Below are positions 37,862-50,600 of a DNA stretch of 64,000 nucleotides, piece after piece. The notes below the pieces were generated by a model. It was given only the letters and a program-made list of their open reading frames with translations. It searched no databases and had not been told where the DNA came from. The stretch is from Cruorifilaria tuberocauda (lineage: Eukaryota > Nematoda > Chromadorea > Rhabditida > Onchocercidae). The DNA is taken from assembly GCA_013365365.1 (NCBI GenBank), contig JABVXU010000219.1, positions 1 to 64,000 on the forward strand, given 5' to 3'. How positions within the stretch are numbered: position 1 is the stretch's first letter; each line of letters starts with the position of its first letter. Both the position numbers and the translations under genes were made by a program.

Positions 37862-40800
37862 ATGAAATCGTTATGTGCTCCAGTATTAAGTATACAAAGA
37901 AGCGATGGAGTTGCTAATCGATCTCTCCTTCTAGCTAGTAAGTTTTATTCTCCTTCAAATCTTAGATTTATTCCTTTTAAATTAATTAACTGGATTATCT
38001 TTGTTTGCGTATTGAATCTTTTATCTCATTTTTAGGTTAAATCTCTTATTAAATTATCTTGCATACTATTTAGGTAATGGTTGCATGGTTGATTCTTATC
38101 GGATGGATCACCATGAACGCTTCGTTTCACAACAGCAAATGTGTATTTTTGAAGAAAGAAAGTGCAATATACATGGATTGATTTATCTCGACAAACAAGG
38201 TACTGATATATTGTTCTTCCATTCTTAATTGACATGTTGAAATTAATGGTGGCAAATTATCGTTTTCAGGAATTTTATGATATTTCGATCGATATTGTTT
38301 ATTTCTACTTTCAAATACCTTAATAAAGGCATAGTGTCAATATTTCCAATATAAAACTTTCTGTTCTATAGCGTATCGAATTAAGAGAAACTTCTCATCT
38401 CTGATCCATTTAATCAAATAGCATTGTATATAGCTTTCTTTAAAGATCAAGCAGCATGTTTATTACTTGAAATAATTGTATAACTTTGATAATTGCTCCT
38501 ATGAGGTGTGTTATATATAGATGTTTTATTTGCCTATGGCGAAAAGTTGGTAGCCGTGATACGTCAATTTTCTAAAATTCCGCAGAAACAAGTATTTACT
38601 TTTAAAGACTGGATTCAAGCTGTTTGTATTTTCGATGATCAAGAGAATCCAGAACGTTCCTTGGAGGTTAGATTTATTTTGTTCTTTTCAAACTCCAGCT
38701 AATGAGCAGTTTCTCTTCAGCGTTTCTTAAGCACGATTTTCCAAATGGAATATTATGATATGTTACTGGGATATTTTGCAGACTTATTATATGAAATAAT
38801 AATAATATTTCTTAAAATTTGCTAGTAATATTTTCTTAGCAATATATTCCAGTTATTTAGACAGATAAATATATTTTTGCTTTTTTTTGATAGTAACGCT
38901 GTCCATCAATAACGCAGTACAACTTTTCCGGTTGGAATTTTTTGCTGGAAGCTCAGATGTGGGTATTGAAGAAGTGAGAAATGTGAGGTCAGATCACCGA
39001 GCCGTCATGTAAATTTTTCGAGAAATTGTCAATTTCAAACTTTATTAAATTTTGTTGGCTTAAAATAAGATGAAGTGAAAATGAGTTTGTTGCTTCATTA
39101 ATGATTAATCTCTTAAAAGAATGATTAGTCGCTTTATTTATGAGAAGCAGTAAACTGTGTATGATAATATCAAGGATTTTCATAAATTTCAATTCTAAAC
39201 TTTGCAGAATGCATTCAGTTTTGGATGGTAATAGTTGGAATACCCTTCGCACGGTAGTTGGTACCGTTATGGGTGATATACTCATTTCGTATCCCTCTAA
39301 ATCTTCGTCTCCTATTCACTTCTTAAAGCATCACACGGTTAGGAATTTTTGCAGTTTTCCGCATAGAGTAGGAGAAACTGAGTAAAAATATTGTACTGGC
39401 TTTAAAATTTGACGGTTGATAAATAGCATCTAACTTTAAAACTTAGCGAACGGAATTTGATAGAAATTGATTTTACTTATTTGTCTTTAATGCCTTAATT
39501 GATTTATTATATTCTTATTTTGCTGTGTTTTTGTAATTAAACTACCTGTCTCATTGCAGGGTATGATTTTCGGTTTGCTCATGAAATGTAATTTCCTATT
39601 CTCGATATCAGATGACAGGAGCTTACATATGTGGTCTTTGGATAATGGTCGTCATCTGGATGAATGTTACGGACATTCAACGAGACCATTTTCCATTTGT
39701 GGTGGACCACAAAATGTGATATTTACCGGAGGTCAAGTATGTTTCAATTATATTCATTTTCATTATGTCTTGAAAAATAAATTTACCTGTGATACAAGTC
39801 AAGAAATAAACTGAGATTCCAGAAAAAGTTCCGGATGATAACTTTTTAGATAATGAAGCGTTGTATTTTATTAAAATCAATTTTTTGTTGGCTTTGTTGT
39901 ACATACGATTCAATTGAATAATCAACATAAACGATTATTATTATTTCATTTTTCTGTATGAAAGATTTGAATTCTTCAGAAAAATTCAACTGTTCTTAGT
40001 GTTTTGTGATTTTAGGACGGAAGCATATGTATATGGCTATTTAACGACTCATTTATTTCCCTTTTGAAGTTGATACACACGGGATGTGGTGTTATCCGAT
40101 CTTTTCTGTTTTCATTTAAAAAATTGGTAAATTTTTTTGTTTTCATATCGAGAAAGTTGTGGAAATTGGTTTAAACTAATTTTGGTTTCAATTTTTTGTC
40201 ATTCAAATAGCTTCAAGTTTGCATTTGATGGACAAAGCACTGCTTTTGCTAGGAACTTATTATCCATATCCCGTTTTTGCTTTTAGTTCACCTAAATTTA
40301 TTGTTAATTTTTCAGTTCTTCGGCACAGATTATGGGTTTTTTGGATCTGTTACATTTCCAGAAAATATCGAAAGTATGCAAACTGTGGATGTTATTTATC
40401 CAGATCTATCGGTTCAATCATTTGTCTCACTTTCACAGCAGTGCTATTATATTTTGGATTCACAAGGGTTAGTTGTCACTACTTTTTATAATTAACAGTA
40501 GTAGTTTACATAACGAAATAAGAAAGGCATAAGATAAAAGGGCATTCAATAATAATATGTCATGATTGTCGTCAGTAATTGGATAGAAATGATTAATCTA
40601 ACATATGAAGTAACCAAGAAAGGATTGAAATTAAAAGGGAAAAAATAACAACAAAATGTTTATCCTAAATTTGCACTTTAGATTAATCTAAACATTATGT
40701 TAAATGAAAACTAAATGTTTCTATCTACTGATTTTAAATAACGTCTGTTTTTGCAAATAACTTAGCAATACTTGCATCTAGTTTATGATGATTATATTTT

Positions 40801-43800
40801 TTCGTTATTAAGTAAGTCCCAATATTATAAGTTCCTTGTGACACTAATTATTTATTAAATTTTTTTTTGCACTGTTTAAGTCCTCCAGAGAGATTTAGTT
40901 TTTTCTGTTTTTCAACAAGCTGATTTATTGATGATAATTCTTTGGCAATCTATAAGCCGCTAAAAATATATTCATATTTTGTGATTTCAGAACACTTTAC
41001 GAAACAAACACGGTTTCTTTGAATAAAATATTGCGGTGCAGTTCTGCTAGATCCAACTCACTAAAATTATCACCGTGCCGAAAATTCATAGCTTTTTCTG
41101 AAGACCAAAAATTACATGTAGTAAGAGGTGAATTATTTTAAAGATATTCAGGGGTACTTTTACTGAATTATTCAATTACTCAGTCATTCATGTTGTGCAA
41201 ATTTTCTGTGAATGAAATCTGTTATATGTTTTTTAAAGTTTTTTCATTTATTTTTCTAGTTGATGACCGTAAATGCGCCTTTTTTTGTGCTTCTGATCAA
41301 ATATTGGATTTGTTTTGGGCTGACAGTTCCCTGCTTCTTGCATTATCCAACTTTAAAAATGTGAGTTGTTTGATTTTTACTGAAAAGCTGTAAATTTATG
41401 TTTTTTTTTATTCTTCTCTTTTTTAAATCATCAAGCTGTTATTGCTTACAACTAAAGTTGATTTTTCGTGAAATGCTACTTTCAACAAATCCTAAATAAA
41501 AATGTTTAGATGAGAAGTCGGAGTGGAAATATTCGGTTGAAGTAATTTATTCTGAGAAGTAATTTATGCTTACTGAGTAGGCTGACTTATACTGAGTGTC
41601 GCGCGAGACATTTTTGATCAATTTGTAGGTACTGGTTCACTTCTCAAAAGATGTGTCAGGATGGATGAACAATGTTTTGCGAATAGATCTACAGGAAATG
41701 GTTTCTTGTGTTGCAATTCACAGTGAAGAACTTTTTCTCGGTACACGCAAAGGTTCGATCGTTGTTGTACATAATCTCGAGGTAATGTATGGCAAGGCCT
41801 GTAATTAATTTGCCTCCTATCATTTCGAACATCATATACTTCAAATACTTTATGAGTGATAATGGAACCTCTACTTGCATCTATCTTATGTTCTTGGATG
41901 AAGGTTTTTTTTCGGCCTCAAGATCGAGATCAAGTGATTACTTAATTATTGTTAATTGTAGTAATCAATTGCTATAACTGTCATTTATGAAACTATGGCT
42001 TCTTGATTCTTTATTTCAGCTTTCGCAGTTCAATAAAACGGCTTTTTTAAATTTTTATTTAGATGAAGCAAATAATGAGAGGAGCCCATGGTAGGAACAG
42101 TATAACAGACATGAAACTCTATAAAACTAAATTGCTCTCTATTGGACGTGATGGAAAATTATGGATTTGGAAGAGAGGTATGATTAAAATCACTCAACAT
42201 TAATCAGAATTGTTCCCAACTAAATATAGAAGTAAAACTTAAGATTTCAGTCAAATGTGGTTTTTAGAGAATCCACTGCAGTCGTTATCCTGGACGAGAC
42301 TTTCCAATGTAATCGAAATGGAATGGCCATGCAGATTTTTCGAAATAACAAATCAGTTGTATGTGGCAGGATTTCGGGGGGTCAGTATAGTATTTCAAAA
42401 TATACTTGATAAATGAGAAACTGTTTTCTTTCGAAACCATAGTTTTCTTCATTTCTACCTTCACTGTAATAATATTGAAAAAAACGATGCACATTTAATT
42501 TGTAGAGTAATTTCATCCTGGTAAATTATGATAGTGAATACTGCGTTTGTGATGTGTGGTGCGGAGGAAGGCGTCGTTCGTGGTCGTTGTCGGTGTTGGA
42601 AGAAAATGGAAATTGTAAAGGATCAAAGTCGTTGTGTTTTGAGTTTGTCATTAAAAAAAGGATTTCAAGAATCATACTTTATATGAATGAATTATGTGTA
42701 ATTAAGGTAAGCCATTGTGCAAGACTTTAAACCCAGTTAAAACGCTACTAATTGTTAGGAGAAATACACAGTGCTGAAGTTTTTATCATGTTGTACGCAA
42801 GAGTATTTCTAATTATCACTCCTATAAGTTTTCTCGGAGGAATGTGAAATTCTATTTGAAAATGGAATATTTTTTCCTTTATAGTTTTATAATTTCGAAA
42901 TTCTTTTGATCTTTTTCACCACTTGAATATCAAAATTTCATTAGAGATATTTAAAATTATAAACAAGTATGGAAAAATATTTTTGCTAATCCGTCATTTA
43001 CATCATTTACCTTCTCTATGCTCTGTATCTTCTCTGGTTTTACATCTATACATAGTTAGAAATCCTTTCTGTATCTTTTGCAGCCTAATTTGCATTTGTC
43101 CAATATTACATCTATAGCGATTGCAAAAGTTAATCAAAAAGAATTCTATGTTACTGGTGGCATTGATGGCGCGCTTGTTTTGTCCAGATTTATCAGTTCA
43201 GGTTCGACTCATTTTTTTCTTTACATTTACAGTTGTTAGTGGAATGACCTGTGATAAAATGAGTGATCGTAATGCTTCTTGAAACAATATTACTTTAGTT
43301 TTTAAAAGTGAATTGATTTTCTAATGATTACTAGGTTTCCAACCTAAAACATTTTCAGGATCTGTTGAAGTTATGGAGCGATTGCAGGCTCATCTATCTT
43401 CAGTGTACTGTGTTTCTGCAATCAATTCATACCTTATATCCGTTGGAGGAAAATCTGAAATTTTCATTTGGCATCTGGAAACTGGTATATTTCAATTTTT
43501 ATCTATTTCTTTAATTTTTATTATGTGAATGCATTATTTTTCAGAAAATCTGCAACAATTATTTAGTACTCGTATGAAAAGGGATTGTAGATTGTTAAGT
43601 GCTCGATTTATATCAGTCAGTCCTTGCATTCGATTCCTGGTTTCATGTTCAGATGGAAGACTGCTGTAAGTAAAATTTATGTCATAACATTCAGATGTGG
43701 GTTAACTGATTTTTTTATTTTTTTTACTTTTTTTTACGTAGTTTACGAGAAATTTCGTAAACTTTTCTCTTTAAGGATTTACGAGTTAAGCAGGACCTTG

Positions 43801-45177
43801 AATCTAAAGAAGCAGTCAGTTTTGTTGGAATCGATTAACAGTGATGGAATTATGGTTAAAGTTTCTTGCGTTTCTTCAAGTGACGGCTTTTTATGCGGTG
43901 CTATCTCATCAACAGGAATACTGCACATCTGGAATTTTTCCGAATTAGTTGATGTAAAAGATCAAAGAAGGATGGAAGTGGAAAAGTGTGGACTTAGTGC
44001 ATTGAACATGTATATCGAGAATGGTACGATTATTTTAAATTTTGGTTTTGAACGTTTTGAATTTTTGGAAATTAAGGAACTACCAACTTTCATTATTTTT
44101 TCTTTCATTATATTTAGTTTTTGTTTTGGTTATCAACAGTACACTCTGTTTATGTTTTAGAGCTTTTGTATGTTGCTGTTGGCTCTGAATCTGGCACTAT
44201 CAGCATATTTCAAATCGAGAAAAATTGGAAGTTTGTGAAGAGTGTCAACTGCTGGCATAGTGCCACATGCACAGGTATACAGGTTTTTACTGATAAAAAG
44301 TAAGTGAATCGTAGTGATGCTCGATCGGTTGGATTATTTGTAATTTATAGTATTTTAAAAGTAATATGGTTTATTTCTATTTTTTCTAAATTTCAAGTTC
44401 TTGAAATAACTCTTATAGACTTGAATTTTCATCGGACGCCAGAATCATTTTTGATATTTTCAATAGCATTAGACTGCAGATTAGCGGTATTCGTCTATTC
44501 TCCTGCCCTCCAAACCGTAAGTTACTGTTATTTTGCTACGGCTAAACTTTTCCTTATATTATATGATTTATTCAACAGATAAACTTTTAGTTTTTCTCAA
44601 AATTAAATAATTAATGCAGTATCAAGTTTCCGGATATTGGTTACTTGCGAATTGTAGTTGAAAGATATTGTAAATTTAAACCTAAACGCAATTATGTATG
44701 AATTATTTATCCTTTCTGATGATGATTAGATACCTCTTAAAAAGAAAAATAAATAGAACTTGGGAATCTTTGAAAGATATATCTTTCATAGATTCCCAAT
44801 TTCTATTTATTACTAATCAAAAGATTTGATCGATGGAATCGTATTAGTCATTCATTTCTAGTTGACAAAGTGCTATCTAAAATTCTTTGTCCTCAATAAT
44901 GATTATAGATTATTTCGAATAGATATATAAATTGAAAATGGAATAAATTGTTTATTTATCCTTATATTTATTACCTATTATTATTTTTAGATTTATTTAC
45001 TTGTTTCAGCTGAGTTTCAAGCAGTCTGTGTTATTAAATGTTGCCGATCCCTCATCATTAATCGTTTGTGCTATCAATAATAATATTACGAAGTGTGTCA
45101 TCGCGGGAACATCAATCTGTCTTGTTTACTTCAGCAATTATCCTCCTCACTTTTGTGATATGATAAGTGAGAGTTGA
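37862..45177 (+). CDS. WDR6: WD-repeat protein 6 homologue (tRNA 2'-O-methylation partner)
   Basis: WDR6 (yeast Trm734/Rtt10) is the WD-repeat partner of FTSJ1/Trm7 for 2'-O-methylation of the tRNA wobble base. Many short exons between 37862 and 45177 encode roughly 900 residues. Landmarks in order match the family: FTFKDWIQAVCIFDD, NAVQLFRLEFF, WNTLRTVVGTVMGDILISYP, HHTGMIFGLLM, SISDDRSLHMWSLD, CYGHSTRPFSICG, VIFTGGQDGSICIWLF and TGCGVIRSFLF. Then come HGRNSITDMKLYK with LLSIGRDGKLWIWKR, FYVTGGIDGALV, AHLSSVYCVSAI with GGKSEIFIWHLE, and a WDR6-like tail LLNVADPSSLIV. The ATG follows an acceptor by six bases. Junctions after 38666 and after about 40126 do not phase cleanly with GT-AG ends, so those two joins are uncertain. 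A hairpin-forming palindrome lies in the last intron. Confidence 0.9.
44748..44811. repeat. 64-base near-perfect palindrome
   Basis: AATAAATAGAA at 44748 and TTCTATTTATT ending at 44811 close an inverted repeat centred on GATATATC (44776-44783). 30 of 32 pairs match, with almost no loop. It lies in the last intron of the WDR6 homologue. Confidence 0.92.
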
Positions 45178-46463
45178 AGTATTTGAGGTAAAAACATGAT
45201 TAATTTTCAGTAATATTCTTTGTTGTTTTCAAATTTATATCTCTGAAAAATGAGATATTATAGGTGTTTATTTATGTCTCTCATGTCTCAAGAGAAAACC
45301 AACATACCATGATTAGCTATGTCTACTGTTATCGTTTAAGTACCAAAAAATGCATATATGATTGAAAATAAATTATGAAAATTTTCGTAAAATTTGCAAA
45401 AATACATGGTGCAAGCAACATTAACAACCAAAGCCATTCAATAAGTATAATTATTAAACAAAAAATGCAAAAGATTATTTAGGAAATGAAAATGGCTTTA
45501 GAAGTGCGTGTAATATATTAACTTAAAATGAATAAATACATAGAGCTAAAAGCTGCAATGAATTTCTTTGAGCTAAAAGAGAAGAAATGATAATAGTGTA
45601 ATCAATTGAAGCAGTTAGTTATCAATAACATTATCCATGGAATATGAAATAGCTGACGAAAAAGAGTTGAACAAAAATGAAAGAAAATGAATTTAGCTAT
45701 TTAAAAAGTAATCGTCAAAAATTGTGGAGTAAATGAAGCCAGCGAAGATTACTTACCGTATAACTATTCAGTAAGTAAAAGTAAGAAAAAAAGATGCGAT
45801 AATTCTATAACTGATGTAATCTTGAAATTTTATAAACATTATAAATTTTTACGCCAATAATTTTCCAGAATATATGCACTTTTTTTTGTTCTTTATCAAT
45901 TAACAAATTCTTACTCTTACTTACTTTAATCGAATTGAGAGAAATTAAATGTTAAATTAGTGATAGCATTTTAATTTCACTTCATGAAAAATACCCTATA
46001 TACCTGATACCTGTAGATAGAATAACACTAATAAGGATATAAAATAACACAATTAATAATTAATTAAGATAGTTAAGATTTATAGTGCTATGCATAAAGC
46101 TAATAGTTCTTCTGAAAGTAAGTAATATGAAAGCAAAAAAATTTCTAATAAAAAAGTACAGTAGTATCGGAAACTTTTACAGTTTATAAATAAGTAATGA
46201 TCAAAGTAAAGTAAGCTAACAACAACATATAGTTATCGAAGGCTAGATAGAATTGTCATATTTAGCTTGCTTCATTAATAACACATTTTAATTAACAATA
46301 ATATGAATTAAAATATAGCTTGAAAAAGTTTCCATCAAATGTTTCTTTTTTCAAATATGAATGAAGCATCTAGACTTTAATTTAATTTATTTTTATTACA
46401 ATTTTATAGCTCCAAAATTTATGCTAATGCCAACAAAAGGTTGAGTATTTATTTAGAACAATT

Positions 46464-46766
46464 CGTAATTTTAATTTCAGGCTATAAATGTATCCAAAGG
46501 ATAGTTATAACGAAATAACAGTAAATTATGAATTAAAAAATAGATAATTATGATTGATTATAAATAAATAATGATGAATGAATTGGAAGTAATTAACGAA
46601 TTCCGATATTTTTTCTTGTGCAAAGATACATCATTGATTGTTGAAAAGATAATTTTGAAGATGTAAAAGTTGAGAATCGATGATAATCGTAATTTTAGTT
46701 TCATTCTATAAACGTATCCAAAAGATAGTCATAACGAAATAACAGTAAATTATGAATTAAAAAATT
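46464..46766. repeat. Direct repeat pair (~77 bases)
   Basis: TCGTAATTTTAGTTTCATTC at 46687 and its relative near 46463 both run on through ATAACGAAATAACAGTAAAT to TATGAATTAAAAAA. The copies lie about 224 bases apart. Confidence 0.8.
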
Positions 46767-47129
46767 ATGAATAAATAATTAATTATGAATTATGAATAAA
46801 CTATAGATAATATTGCGATATTTTTCGTGTGCAAAGATATCATTGATTGTTGAAATGATTTAATGATAATTTAAATGGAAGCTTATTAAGCTTAGTTTTG
46901 CAAATTTTCATGCATGCTTGTATTATCAAATATGCAAAGGAAAAATAATTTTCAATAATTAATTCAGCTTTAAAGCATATTTGCTTTCCTAGCATTAGTG
47001 CCATTTTTACATCTCTCATAACTGTCTCATAACTCTCATAACTGTCATACAAATATGGTTAGCTTTCATTTGTCATTTTATAATTTAATAATTTATGTAA
47101 AAATTAATTTCATTTAAATTATCATTAAA

Positions 47130-47484
47130 ATTATTTTTCAGGATTATCCGTAATTGCTAGTATTAGCATTTTGTTTTTTGTTAATTCATGTTTTTTTTTG
47201 CTTCATGATTTGCATTAAATTATAATAGTTCATAATCAATAAATGATAAATAATTAGAGATTTGAAACTTTCTTTAGAAAAGAAAGAATGAGAGAGAGAG
47301 AGAAAATTACTTAAAAATTAATTTCACTTTAATTATTAAATTATTTTTTAGGATTATCCATAATTGCTAGAATTAGCATCTTGTTTTTATTTATTCATGT
47401 TTTTTTTTGCTTCATGATATACATTAAATTATAATAGTTCATTGTCAGTAAGTAAAATAATTAGAGATTTGAATTCTTTAGCAG

Positions 47485-47515
<31 letters not shown>
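47130..47515. repeat. ~200-base direct repeat pair with GA tracts
   Basis: Copies at about 47130-47270 and 47331-47475 share GGATTATCC(G/A)TAATTGCTAG, a T-rich stretch, TTGCTTCATGAT, ATTAAATTATAATAGTTCAT and AATAATTAGAGATTTGAA. Each is followed by a GAGAGA run, which is longer in the second copy. Confidence 0.85.
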
Positions 47516-47517
<2 letters not shown>

Positions 47518-47608
47518 AAAGGGAAAGAGATTAGAAGAGAGTTGTTTAAAAGAGATATTGAAAATATCGCGGTAGTTTTTTAAAAATTTATAATATTCTG
47601 CACTTTAG

Positions 47609-50600
47609 ATTGGTTATTTCCATGAATGTTTTCGTGAAATGGTTACTGAAAAGTATGGCAAAGATGTATGGCTAAAGATTTTGTAGGTTTCAATTTCATT
47701 TAATTAATGCTTAATTAATTAATACTTAATTTGTCTATTATAATTATTGAATTTTAGTGGTGTATTCAAACTTTGCATTTGAAATTCAAGCATTTCTGTA
47801 TGGATTTATTTTAAAAGATGACAAGTGATACGATAAACTCTGCTTTAATTGAATAACACTATCATTACTTTCAACTCAAAAAGCATAATAGAATGATTTT
47901 TTCAGAATAAGCTTCATTCTTATCAAGTTTTTTTTGTCATTAAGCTAAATATTATATTGTTACTTTAACTTTAATCATTATTATCAGGTTAATTAATGTA
48001 TTTGAATTTGAAATTTCCATCAAATTTCCTTAACGTAACAAATGATCTGTTTGAAAGTATCAGATTATTTCTTTCTGAGTAACTTTTGAAAGTTAAATGG
48101 TCCAAAGAAAAACTGTAATAGACTTGATAAATATATTTATTAATTTAAGAGATATTATTTTTTCTGAAAGATTGATAGTAATCCTTAATCTATTTTTCAT
48201 ATTTCCATTAATTTTACTCCTCATTAATTACTAGAATTACTTTGGCAATTAAATTAGTAAATCAAGTTTGTGAAATTTAAACTGATCAAGAGATCGGTTA
48301 ATCAATGAAAATCTATAACTAACTTCTTAGATTATCACTGTACTTCAAAATTAACATGATCCAGTATTTTTTTCTTGAAAATTATAATCAAAAATAACAA
48401 TTAATAGAGGCTTTCAGAGATAAACAAGTAAAAATTGCGAAAAAATATCGCGGAATCTCGGGAATGTTTTACATTAAAAATCAATATGTTTTAAACTTGC
48501 GTGCAAGAAAAATTCATTTGCATTGCGTGTTAATATTATTTGTTTAAAAAATTTTTCTTTAGCAATAATTAAAATGAATTATTTATAACTTCTTAAGGAT
48601 TTTTCAATCATTTAAAAGTATCATTGAAAGATTAAAGGTTAAATTTCATTTCAACAACTAGAAACTAGACAATAGAAAAAAAAAAGAAAATTTATTTCGT
48701 TTTTACTGTACACTTCTATTTGTGTTTCTTACTGTATACTTCTACCTGTGTTTCTTACTGTACACTTTTACCTGTGTTTGTTACTGTATACTTCTACCTA
48801 TGTTTCTTACTGTACACTTTTACCTGTTTCTTACTGTATACTTCTACCTGTTTCTCACCGTACACTTTTACCTGTGTTTCTTACTGTATACTTCTACCTA
48901 TGTTTCTTACTGTATACTTCTACTTATGTTTCTTACTGTACACTTATACCTGTTTCTTACTGTACACTTCTACCTGTGTTTCTTACTGTATACTTCTACC
49001 TGTGTTTCTTACTGTACACTTTTACCTGTGTTTCTTACTGTATACTTCTACCTATGTTTCTTACTGTATACTTCTACCTATGTTTCTTACTGTACACTTA
49101 TACCTGTTTCTTACTGTACACTTCTACCTGTGTTTCTTACTGTATACTTCTACCTGTTTCTCACCGTACACTTTTACCTGTGTTTCTTACTGTACACTTC
49201 TACCTGTGTTTCTTACCGTATTCTTCTACCTGTGTTTCTTACTGTATGCTTCTACCTATGTTTCTTACTGTACACTTCTACCTATGTTTCTTACTGTATA
49301 CTTCTACCTATGTTTCTTACTATAAACTTCTATCTATAATTAATTAATTAATTAATTACAGAAATTTTTGTCATCTGAAAGAAGACGAAGAATGTGTGAT
49401 TACGTGTTACTACGACGATAAAATAACAATGAAAGTAGCTCGTGCCGCTTCTCATGTTTTAAGTATGTCTATTCAGGTTTTCAAATTCCCTCTCTCTCTC
49501 TCTCTCAGTGAATTAAAGAGAAAAGAATTGTTTGTCGTGATGAAATTGAGTTCGAGAAATAAATTACCTAACTAAATAGTAAAATATTTAAAAGTGGTTT
49601 GATTTAATTAAGTGATTAAGTGAATTAATCTGTGGTAATAATGGTATTAAAAGTGGTTTAATACTGTTATCTCTACAAGTAAGACTCTCTCGTTTACTTT
49701 CGTAAGAAAACTTTTAGAAAGTAACTTCCAGAAGAATCGGTAGATTTAAGTAATTGTTAAAATAATTCAATATTCATTAGATATTTTAAATTTTCATCAT
49801 CATTTCTGAACATTTATTGTTAATTTGAGAAAATTTATTGAAAGCTGTATTGTATTGTACTGTATTGTACTGTATTGAAAGGTTTATTTATGTTACGGAA
49901 CAATCAGGTGAATACGGTTTTCTGGACTATTGATGAGGTAATAGTTCAAAAGAGAGTAAGACCTGATTATTGTAAAAGAAGCAATGAGAGCAATGATATG
50001 TACTTTATATACTTTGATGATATATACTTTGTAAACAAATACAGTATAAATACAGTATACATACAGCATAAAGATTAAAAAAATCGATGATAGAGCAATA
50101 ATCATATCTATTGAGAAACGCTGATGGTGATTTGACAGGAAATCACTATCACTGATACATTGATAGGTTATCACTGGTACACTGATATGCTTTCATATTA
50201 TACATCCAAAGAAATAACAAATAAAACTTAGTATAAAGTATATTTGTCAAGCACCTAATTGACCATGATATCCTTACAACATTAATAAACGAAATGTATC
50301 ATGTACTAAGAAAATTGAAATTAACATTAATTCAAGATTGTAATTAACAATTTCTTTTATCATAGGTATCAATTATACCTATCAATTTTAATTATCAATT
50401 AAAATAACTAGAATTAATTGTTGTCATAAAATTTTTCGGTACTTTCGATAATGCCTATTTTAAGATTAAGAAATTCTAAGTATTCTAAAATTTATTTATC
50501 TAACTTAGATCTTTCGTTGGATGCAGTTTGGGAAGCTTTTGGTGTATATTTTGTAAATTTTGTCATGAAGACTGGATGGGATGAATTTCTACAAGCACTT

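Larger units (their letters stand above)
45178..47608. other. Intergenic region upstream of the guanylate cyclase
   Basis: 2.4 kb of AT-rich DNA, same-strand genes on both sides. It holds the WDR6 3' UTR and, at some point, the missing first exon of the cyclase. Two pairs of direct repeats occur (46464-46540 with 46688-46766; 47130-47270 with 47331-47475), and a GA microsatellite at 47489-47512. No coding exon could be defended. Confidence 0.55.

Noticed and set aside
40219..40491. Hydrophobic frame overlapping WDR6 exons
   Set aside because: It reads across an exon border in a frame that does not match WDR6; a shadow of the real coding frame plus intron.
48720..49347. Three overlapping 200-residue Cys/Phe/Tyr-rich open frames
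   Set aside because: All three are translations of the 26-base minisatellite in different phases; the unit simply has no stops. They lie in a cyclase intron.
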